Shown: positions 63,801-64,000 of the stretch, in pieces
How the letters are laid out: each line of letters starts with the position of its first letter
Position numbering within the stretch: position 1 is the stretch's first letter
Assembly: GCF_002836255.1 (NCBI RefSeq)
Contig: NZ_PJAU01000060.1
Span: forward strand, 1 to 64,000
Length of the DNA: 64,000 bases
Reading direction: 5' to 3'
From: Colwellia sp. 75C3
GTDB lineage: Bacteria > Pseudomonadota > Gammaproteobacteria > Enterobacterales > Alteromonadaceae
Notes under the pieces: generated by a model
Told to the model about the DNA's origin: nothing
The model's input: the letters and a program-made list of their open reading frames with translations, nothing else
Database searches by the model: none
Translations under genes and position numbers: made by a program

Positions 63801-64000
63801 TCAACTCTCTTGATTGCTGCTTTGCTTAATAAACTTGGCCTCACTCAGCACTAAGGTAATAGTTGAAAAAACTTCTTTATTTGGGTATCCATCGGCAATA
63901 AGTTGATGCTGTAGTTGAAATGAGCGAATGGCATCTCTACTTTTAGGCCCCCAAATACCATCAGGCTCGCCTGTTTCAAATCCTAATGCGTTAAGTTGGC
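63801..64000 (-). CDS. Lytic murein transglycosylase, C-terminal peptidoglycan-binding part (partial at window edge)
   Basis: The minus-strand frame is open from the window end to TGA at 63801. It encodes 65 residues with LNALGFETGEPDGIWGPKSR followed by AIRSFQLQHQLIADGYP. This is a PG_binding_1 domain of the type found at the C-terminus of MltB-family lytic transglycosylases. The catalytic part lies outside the window, so the enzyme assignment rests on the domain subtype alone. Confidence 0.7.
   Translation of the reverse strand, partial: QLNALGFETGEPDGIWGPKSRDAIRSFQLQHQLIADGYPNKEVFSTITLVLSEAKFIKQSSNQES

Noticed and set aside
1..64000. Search for CRISPR arrays, tRNA and rRNA genes, prophage modules
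   Set aside because: The repeats seen are dispersed and not regularly spaced; no cloverleaf or rRNA sequence and no phage structural genes were recognised.

Overview
The window looks like a chromosomal segment of a marine gammaproteobacterium of the Alteromonadales, most likely Colwelliaceae. It is AT-rich and has long intergenic stretches filled with dispersed repeats. Many families typical of that group are present: MipA/OmpV with DUF3019, DUF3334, DUF3360, DUF3369, DUF5610, VC0807, large TonB-dependent receptors and lipoprotein peptidases. The placement is inference from gene content, since no rRNA or tRNA gene is visible.

Layout. 1-4.5 kb: the 3' part of an IS200-like/REP-associated transposase, two secreted or unknown proteins, a coiled-coil protein, and the densest repeats. 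4.4-9.5 kb: an envelope-stress-like module on the minus strand (mipA/ompV-like, DUF3019, OmpR-type regulator, RstB-like kinase, then a separate class-C beta-lactamase-like lipoprotein). The first and last transcription units share an almost identical 34-bp element at the same distance from their start codons. 10-18.5 kb: ankyrin, sulfotransferase, intradiol dioxygenase, CBM9-like and beta-barrel proteins, a FecA-like TonB receptor with a dockerin-like calcium loop, and a zinc-ribbon/Sel1 protein. 18.6-26.5 kb: a dihaem lipoprotein, a PhoX-like phosphatase behind a clear triple Pho box, and a second TonB receptor. 26.7-33.3 kb: DUF3334, DJ-1/PfpI, FKBP and VOC proteins, then a DUF3369 response regulator with its kinase. 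33.3-44.8 kb: a metallopeptidase lipoprotein, a chalcone-isomerase-fold protein, the DUF3360 transporter-like protein, a 49-residue small ORF, and M20 and M16 peptidases. 44.9-50.4 kb: the nitrilase/aminotransferase pair, a GIY-YIG protein behind a perfect FNR box, a cytochrome c-rhodanese fusion, a possible small RNA, and an OmpA lipoprotein operon. 50.5-64 kb: an SF2 helicase, DUF5610, an EEP-type phosphatase with no usable start codon, a VC0807 membrane protein, a CMD protein, a lytic transglycosylase, an isolated dnaK divergent from a Crp/Fnr regulator, a tryptophanyl-tRNA synthetase behind a Trp-Trp leader peptide, a decayed gene, a DEAD-box helicase, and the end of an MltB-like gene.

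The most notable signals are regulatory: the 34-bp element that ties the two-component operon to a separate serine hydrolase, the tandem-Trp leader ORF before trpS, the Pho box before the PhoX-like gene, the FNR box before the GIY-YIG gene, and the palindrome between dnaK and the Crp/Fnr gene. Several repeat families (GTCAGGTACACTTT type, GGATCCTCG type, and an ATACCAATTCC-ended MITE) account for most of the non-coding DNA. Nothing here is a CRISPR array, prophage or complete insertion sequence.
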